Shown in pieces: positions 59,354 through 64,000 of a stretch of DNA of 64,000 nt. This DNA comes from Pedobacter mendelii. GTDB lineage: Bacteria > Bacteroidota > Bacteroidia > Sphingobacteriales > Sphingobacteriaceae. Made by a program: the position numbers and the translations under genes. Under the pieces are notes generated by a model. It saw only the letters and a list, made by a program, of their open reading frames with translations, did not search any database and had not been told where the DNA came from. The stretch is from the NCBI RefSeq assembly GCF_014635725.1, contig NZ_BMDJ01000012.1, positions 62,001 through 126,000 on the forward strand. The letters are read 5' to 3'. The first letter of the stretch is position 1. Each line of letters begins with the position of its first letter.

Positions 59354-60376
59354 ATGTCTAAAATTTTAGTTACCGGAGGTACCGGATACATAGGTTCTCA
59401 TACTGTTGTTGAATTGCATAACACAGGTTATGAAGTTGTAATTATTGATGATTTATCAAACTCTAGTATTAAAATTTTAGATCAGATTGAAGCGATCATT
59501 GGTGTAAAACCAGAGTTTCACCAATTCGATTTATGTGACGTTCAAAAAGTAAATGATTTTGCTGCGAATAATAATGATATTACAGGTATCATTCACTTCG
59601 CAGCTTTTAAAGCTGTTGGAGAATCCGTTCAAAAGCCTTTAAAGTACTATAAAAACAATTTCTTTAGTCTTATTAATCTGTTAGAAGCTTTCAATAGAAA
59701 AATCAATTTTGTGTTTTCTTCCTCTTGTACGGTATATGGTCAGCCAGATAATTTACCAGTTACAGAAGATGAAAAAGTTAAGCAGGCAGAATCTCCTTAC
59801 GGAAATACAAAGCAGATTGCGGAAGAAATTTTGGTAGAAACTGCTGCTGTAACTCCAGATTTGAATGTTATTGCTTTGCGTTATTTTAACCCGGTTGGTG
59901 CACATGAAACAGCCTTAATTGGCGAATTACCGATTGGTGTTCCCGCAAATTTGGTGCCTTTTATTACTCAATCTGCAATTGGTAAACGTGGACCGATTAC
60001 TGTTTATGGTGATAATTACGATACACCTGATGGCAGTGCAATTCGTGATTATATCCATGTTGTAGACTTGGCAAAAGCTCATGTTGCAGCTATAAAAAGA
60101 ATGGAAGCCAAAAAATCAGAAACCAATTATGAAGTTTTCAATATCGGTACAGGAAAAGGATCTTCTGTTTTAGAAATTATTAAGGCTTTTGAAAGCTCAA
60201 CCGGTGAAAAGTTAAATTATCAAATCGGTCCAAGAAGGGAAGGTGATATTGAGAAAATTTATGGGGATGTAACTAAATCTAAAAATTTATTGGATTGGCA
60301 AACAGAACTTGATATTAATGAAATGATGCGCTCTGCCTGGGAATGGGAAAAATACATTAAAGCCAACCCTTTTTAA
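59354..60376 (+). CDS. galE: UDP-glucose 4-epimerase
   Basis: The 340-residue protein has the GalE form ILVTGGTGYIGSHTVVELHN, IIHFAAFKAVGESVQKPLKYY, FVFSSSCTVYGQP (catalytic Ser), ESPYGNTKQIAEEIL (YxxxK), and ALRYFNPVGAHETALIGE. The DNYDTPDGSAIRDYIHVVDLAKAH stretch is also typical. It interconverts UDP-glucose and UDP-galactose. In this operon it could alternatively act as a 4-epimerase on UDP-xylose or UDP-glucuronate; the sequence is the ordinary GalE type. Confidence 0.94.
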   Translation: MSKILVTGGTGYIGSHTVVELHNTGYEVVIIDDLSNSSIKILDQIEAIIGVKPEFHQFDLCDVQKVNDFAANNNDITGIIHFAAFKAVGESVQKPLKYYKNNFFSLINLLEAFNRKINFVFSSSCTVYGQPDNLPVTEDEKVKQAESPYGNTKQIAEEILVETAAVTPDLNVIALRYFNPVGAHETALIGELPIGVPANLVPFITQSAIGKRGPITVYGDNYDTPDGSAIRDYIHVVDLAKAHVAAIKRMEAKKSETNYEVFNIGTGKGSSVLEIIKAFESSTGEKLNYQIGPRREGDIEKIYGDVTKSKNLLDWQTELDINEMMRSAWEWEKYIKANPF

Positions 60377-60931
60377 ATGAAGCTTGCAGAGCATAAAAAC
60401 TTAAAAACGGCCATAACAGAGCTACCTGTTAAAGAAAAAGATAAGTTGTTGCTACGCTTAATTGCAAAGGATAAGGTTTTAACTGAGCATCTTCATTATA
60501 AATTGCTTGAAGATGAGAGCGACCTTGAATCCCGTAAAGAGCAGATAAAATCGGATATAGAAAGTCAAATTTCCGAACTCAAAAAACTTAGTGTAAAAGA
60601 GGCGCTTGTTAAAGTTAGAAAAATGATAACTGGTGTTAATCACTTTTATAAAGTAACAAAAGATACATTTGGTGAGGTAGAACTTAAAGTCTACATTTTA
60701 AATAAAATTCCTGTCGATTATAAAAGATCAATTTTTGGCTACAAAGATTTTGGTTTTCTGTTTGCAACTTTTTACATAAAAACGGTAACGATAACTTTAA
60801 ACAAGTTTAAAAAACTTCACGAAGATCTCCAATTTGATTTAAGCGAAAATATAAATCAATTGCTAGCTAAAATTTATTCTTCTAAATTAGCAGGTGCTGC
60901 TGAAGCAGCAGATTTGCCCAAAGAAGTTTAA
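60377..60931 (+). CDS. Conserved hypothetical protein in the UDP-sugar operon
   Basis: The 184-residue soluble, mostly helical protein starts directly after the galE stop. It begins KLAEHKNLKTAITELPVKEKDKLLLRLIAKD, which looks like a helical N-terminal domain. It continues with charged helices (SDIESQISELKKLSVKEALVKV) and a more hydrophobic FGYKDFGFLFATFYIKTVTI. The C-terminal end is AAEAADLPKEV. There is no signal peptide or recognised domain. Its place in the operon suggests a regulatory or scaffold role; that is inference. Confidence 0.75.
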   Translation: MKLAEHKNLKTAITELPVKEKDKLLLRLIAKDKVLTEHLHYKLLEDESDLESRKEQIKSDIESQISELKKLSVKEALVKVRKMITGVNHFYKVTKDTFGEVELKVYILNKIPVDYKRSIFGYKDFGFLFATFYIKTVTITLNKFKKLHEDLQFDLSENINQLLAKIYSSKLAGAAEAADLPKEV

Positions 60932-60953
60932 ATTAAATACCGTTAAAATTATA

Positions 60954-61691
60954 ATGTTCGGATTTTTTAAGAAGAAAAGAATAATACCTGAATTTAATTT
61001 TTCAAATATTAGAACAGATATGCATTCGCACATCATTCCGGGTATAGATGATGGTGCTCAAACCCTTAACGATTCCTTATTGCTTGCCAAAAAATTTAAA
61101 GCACTCGGATTTAAAAAACTTATTGCAACACCGCATATCATGGCAGATTACTTCAGAAATACACCTGATACAATTAATCGTGGACTTGATATTTTGAGAA
61201 AAGGATTACATGAAATTCAATTGGATTTAGAAGTTGAGGCAGCCGCTGAATATTATTTAGATGAAACATTCGAGCGAAAAATTAAGCAAAAAGAAGTTTT
61301 AACTTTTGGTAAAAATTATCTTTTATTCGAACTTTCTTATATTAATGAACCGCAAAATCTTTTTGATTTTATCAAAACCATTCAAAATGCAGGATATAAG
61401 CCTGTTTTAGCTCATCCCGAAAGGTATCCTTATTATTATGGAGATAAAGAAACCTATCACCAAATAAAAGAAAATGGTTGTTTACTGCAGTTAAATTCTA
61501 TTGCTTTGGCAGGATATTACGGTTCAGGTGCAAAGAAAGCGGCAGAACAAATGGTTAAAAATCATCTGGTTGATTTTATCGGTAGCGACATGCATCACCT
61601 TAAACACGCAGCTGCTTTAGAAGAAAGTTTAAATACAGCGTCTATGCAAACACTTTTAAGCGTCCATCAGTTGAATAATGTGTTGCTCTAA
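60954..61691 (+). CDS. CpsB/CapC-type tyrosine-protein phosphatase (PHP superfamily)
   Basis: From the ATG at 60954 the protein has 245 residues. The PHP metal motifs are RTDMHSHIIPGIDDGAQTL (HxH), KKLIATPHIMADYFRNTPD, YKPVLAHPERYPYYYGD, LLQLNSIALAGYYG, and VDFIGSDMHHLKHAAAL (DxH). These are the signatures of the CpsB/YwqE phosphatases that dephosphorylate bacterial tyrosine kinases controlling polysaccharide export. The longer frame starting at 60894 overlaps the upstream gene and is not preferred. It fits the UDP-sugar operon as a capsule/EPS regulator. Confidence 0.9.
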   Translation: MFGFFKKKRIIPEFNFSNIRTDMHSHIIPGIDDGAQTLNDSLLLAKKFKALGFKKLIATPHIMADYFRNTPDTINRGLDILRKGLHEIQLDLEVEAAAEYYLDETFERKIKQKEVLTFGKNYLLFELSYINEPQNLFDFIKTIQNAGYKPVLAHPERYPYYYGDKETYHQIKENGCLLQLNSIALAGYYGSGAKKAAEQMVKNHLVDFIGSDMHHLKHAAALEESLNTASMQTLLSVHQLNNVLL

Positions 61692-61694
61692 TAT

Positions 61695-62927
61695 TTATTC
61701 ATATCTCAACGCTTCTACTGGATCTAATTTCGAGGCTTTTTTTGCAGGATAATAACCTGAAAGAATACCTACTCCAACGCAAATAACAAAACCGCCAAAT
61801 ATAAACAGCCATGGAATTATAAAAGAGCCGCCCATAGCAAGCGATATTAAATTTCCTATAACAATTCCAAGAAAGATACCCAAACTGCCACCCATTAAAC
61901 AAATTACTACGGCCTCAATTAAAAACTGCCGACGAATAACTTTTGGATTTGCTCCAATAGCCTTTCTAATTCCAATTTCTCTCGTTCTTTCTGTTACAGA
62001 TACAAGCATGATATTCATTAAGCCGATTGATGCTCCAATAAGTGTTATTATACCAATTGCTACACCTCCAATTGCTACGAAAGCTAAATTCTCAAAAAGT
62101 GTTTGTGCTACTGCGTCACTTTTGGTTATTTCAAAATTATTGGTTTCGTTAATTTTAACCTTCCTTATGTTTCTGAACAAAGATGTAGATTCTCCGATAA
62201 TATTTTCCTGCATATCATTCGTAGGAACCATTACTGTAATTGTGTATGATGGATTTGCATTGGAATTAATCTGCTTCGCTTTCAAAAGCGGAACATAAAC
62301 TGCTCTATCTCCACTAAAACCCATACTCGAACCTTTAGTTGCCAAAACGCCAACAATCTTAAATCTGTTGTTCCCAACGTTAATAAGCTTATCCATCGGA
62401 TCAGCATTTTTAAATAGTTTATCAACGATTTCGCTTCCCACAATGCAAACGTTACTTCCAAGCTGAACTTCAGAAATACTGAAATTTCGCCCTTCTGATA
62501 AACTTAATCCTTGAGAATTCAATCCGTTTTCATCAATTCCCTGAACATTAATATTCGGGTTTGTTTTTAAACTTCCGTTTTTTACCGTAGATCCACCACT
62601 TGCAAAAACACTAACTGCAACCGTTGCAGGTGTGTTTAAACTATCTTTAAATTTTACTGCATCTTCGTAACGGATAGCTTTAAATGGTTTTGGTCTTTTT
62701 CCTTGTCCGCCGATTCTTATTCCCGTACCACGATTACGAATGGTGAATGAATTGGCACCCATGCTACTAAAGGCTTGAGTCATACTAGTTTTTACAGCAT
62801 CTAGCGTGGTTAAAATACCAACCAGTGCACTTAAACCAATAGCGATAATTAGAGCTGTAAGCATAGTACGTAAGCGATTGCTTTTGATAGATTGTAATGC
62901 CAGCCTGATATTTTCTCTGTAATTCAT
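61695..62927 (-). CDS. MacB/FtsX-type ABC transporter permease
   Basis: The 410-residue protein has a first membrane helix, then a large periplasmic domain (about residues 45-265), then three C-terminal helices. The start has the usual [38 protein letters not shown]. The middle has [22 protein letters not shown] and the end [31 protein letters not shown] plus [18 protein letters not shown]. It is the MacB_PCD-FtsX architecture, for lipoprotein or peptide/antibiotic export. No ATPase or adaptor gene is adjacent within the window. Confidence 0.9.
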   Translation of the reverse strand: MNYRENIRLALQSIKSNRLRTMLTALIIAIGLSALVGILTTLDAVKTSMTQAFSSMGANSFTIRNRGTGIRIGGQGKRPKPFKAIRYEDAVKFKDSLNTPATVAVSVFASGGSTVKNGSLKTNPNINVQGIDENGLNSQGLSLSEGRNFSISEVQLGSNVCIVGSEIVDKLFKNADPMDKLINVGNNRFKIVGVLATKGSSMGFSGDRAVYVPLLKAKQINSNANPSYTITVMVPTNDMQENIIGESTSLFRNIRKVKINETNNFEITKSDAVAQTLFENLAFVAIGGVAIGIITLIGASIGLMNIMLVSVTERTREIGIRKAIGANPKVIRRQFLIEAVVICLMGGSLGIFLGIVIGNLISLAMGGSFIIPWLFIFGGFVICVGVGILSGYYPAKKASKLDPVEALRYE

Positions 62928-62982
62928 TTAGTTATAAGCGTAATTGCGATAGGATTTGTTCCGGACAAACTGTACTAAAAAT

Positions 62983-63012
62983 AAAAAAGTCCCCATGTTT
63001 AGACAAGGGGAC
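62983..63012 (-). terminator. Terminator of the IscA-like gene (minus strand)
   Basis: The stem GTCCCC (62989-62994) with GGGGAC (63007-63012) is followed, on the minus strand, by a T run (A run at 62983-62988). Confidence 0.75.
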
Positions 63013-63040
63013 ATTACAATATGTTACAATAATATTTTCT

Positions 63041-63394
63041 TTATGCCGAAAAACTTGTTCCGCACCCACAAGTACTTGTTGCATTGGGGTTAACAAAGGT
63101 AAAGCCGCGAGAGTTTAAACCATCTTGCCAATCAATCATCATACCCATTAAATACATTTGATGCGCTTTATTCATAAAAACTTTAATGCCATCAATAAAG
63201 TATTCCTGATCGCCTTCTTTTCTTTGATCAAAACCCAAAATATAGTTCATGCCTGCGCAACCGCCACCTTCAACACCTACACGTAAACCATAATCATCGC
63301 CAATTTCTTGCTGATCTTTTAATTTATATAACTCTTTTGCTGCACCTTCAGAAAAAGTAACCGGTGCAAATGATGTATCAACTGTTGTGCTCAT
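63041..63394 (-). CDS. HesB/IscA-family iron-sulfur assembly protein
   Basis: The 117-residue protein has the three conserved cysteines of A-type carriers: VEGGGCAGMNYILGFD near residue 45 and the C-terminal STCGCGTSFSA. It begins with an unconserved 10-residue extension (STTVDTSFAPV) and then FSEGAAKELYKLK. It delivers Fe-S clusters to target enzymes, which in this window could include IspH and RlmD. The closest named relatives are ErpA/IscA/SufA, but the exact orthologue cannot be set. Confidence 0.92.
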   Translation of the reverse strand: MSTTVDTSFAPVTFSEGAAKELYKLKDQQEIGDDYGLRVGVEGGGCAGMNYILGFDQRKEGDQEYFIDGIKVFMNKAHQMYLMGMMIDWQDGLNSRGFTFVNPNATSTCGCGTSFSA

Positions 63395-63485
63395 GTTATT
63401 TAAATTTTATCTGTTACAAATATAAATAATAATGCACATTTTTGCTTTTATCGGGTTTTAATATTACCGTAGTTAAACAATACAG

Positions 63486-64000
63486 ATGAACATACAACAA
63501 ATTATTACAGATACTTTAATTCTTGCAGGTGGAATTTTTATAGCTTTAATCGCAATCTATTTCGTTTTAAAGAATGATATCCAACGGTTTTTTAATTTGA
63601 AAACTATTGAATTAAATAAAGAAAGCAGGGCGCATATTTTACCTTTACGATTACAGGCACACGAGCGTTTGATTATATTTATTGATAGAATTAATCCTGC
63701 TAATTTGTTGGTTCGCCTTCATCAGCAAGGAATTGGAATTGCTGTATTGCAGGCGGGAATTTTAAATGAAATACGTTCAGAATACCAACATAACATAACA
63801 CAGCAGCTTTATGTTAATAGTATTGCCTGGAATGTGGTTCGCAAACTAAAGGATGATACCATTGCAATGATTAATAATGCTGTACAAGGTTTACCTGTAG
63901 ATGCAAACGGAATTGAATTGAGCAAGGCAATTTTACAGCACATGGCAAGTATTGATGAAAATCCTTATGATTTAACTATTGAGTTAATTAAAAAAGATAT
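63486..64000 (+). CDS. Conserved Bacteroidota membrane-anchored protein (C-terminal part outside window)
   Basis: The frame opens with ATG at 63486 and runs off the end of the window, giving 171 residues. An N-terminal membrane helix (about residues 7-27, ILAGGIFIALIAIYFVL) is followed by a soluble domain with KESRAHILPLRLQAHERLII, FIDRINPANLLVRLHQQG, EIRSEYQHNITQQLYVNSIA and WNVVRKLKDDTIAMIN. It appears to belong to a Bacteroidota-restricted family (possibly the one labelled DUF7935). Function is unknown. The gene is divergent from the IscA-like gene. Confidence 0.72.
   Translation, partial: MNIQQIITDTLILAGGIFIALIAIYFVLKNDIQRFFNLKTIELNKESRAHILPLRLQAHERLIIFIDRINPANLLVRLHQQGIGIAVLQAGILNEIRSEYQHNITQQLYVNSIAWNVVRKLKDDTIAMINNAVQGLPVDANGIELSKAILQHMASIDENPYDLTIELIKKD

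Overview
The window reads as a chromosomal segment of an AT-rich Bacteroidota, most likely a Pedobacter-like member of the Sphingobacteriaceae. The evidence is: Bacteroidota-type promoters (TAnnTTTG at -7, often directly against the start codon); many secreted proteins ending their signal peptides in AQ or AC; Bacteroidota-typical families (GH3-like ligase beside lptB, CCC-motif membrane protein, BT_3928-type DoxX protein, head-GIN protein, bacillithiol redox proteins); and a TonB-dependent receptor. The genus is inferred from memory of gene content and was not checked by search. I saw no rRNA, tRNA, CRISPR array, prophage or intact transposase.

Layout. 1-5.3 kb: end of a TonB-dependent receptor, nrnA, a lipoprotein FKBP isomerase, tatD, ansA. 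5.4-7.9 kb: a CstB-like persulfide dioxygenase/rhodanese fusion followed by a YpdA-type bacillithiol disulfide reductase. 8-14.2 kb: two alpha/beta hydrolases, a polyprenyl synthase with a TerC protein, an M28 peptidase and a CBS protein, with a (CCCTAAA)9 array at the CBS gene's stop codon. 14.5-28.4 kb: ahcY, a GT39/GtrA pair, pdxJ, a DMT transporter bracketed by palindromic repeats, gcvP, small secreted proteins and YceI. 28.8-35.7 kb: an MBL hydrolase, recJ, lptB-GH3-DUF1232-DUF2752-CCC protein, and a BrxA/B bacilliredoxin. 35.7-41.5 kb: cdaA and folP, separated by a decayed four-helix-bundle gene and a MITE-like element, then a DUF1599/DoxX/permease/aroK operon. 41.5-46 kb: thioesterase, CrtD-type carotenoid desaturase, M28 peptidase, and a decayed DoxX gene. 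46-49.5 kb: rlmD, a head-GIN protein and a phosphoribosyltransferase. 49.5-53.7 kb: second MITE copy and a carotenoid-tailoring operon (acyltransferase, glycosyltransferase, CruF hydratase, ispH, CrtW ketolase). 53.8-57 kb: hemH, a Xre/RES toxin-antitoxin pair, waaA. 57-61.7 kb: UDP-sugar operon (ugd, UDP-xylose synthase, galE, unknown, CpsB-type phosphatase). 61.7-64 kb: MacB-like permease, IscA-type protein, and a partial conserved protein.

The most interesting biology is the carotenoid set. CrtD, CruF, a CruC-like glycosyltransferase, a CruD-like acyltransferase and CrtW together predict an acylated glycosyl keto-carotenoid of the salinixanthin/flexixanthin type. Second is the pairing of a persulfide dioxygenase with bacillithiol redox enzymes. 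Third is the repeat ecology: a two-copy MITE with TA flanks, two copies of a TGTCA-type palindrome, palindromes bracketing one transporter gene, a repeat nest at 26.5-27.1 kb, and a plant-telomere-like heptamer array. Two pseudogenes and two small ORFs (40 and 36 codons) were read by hand in the gaps.
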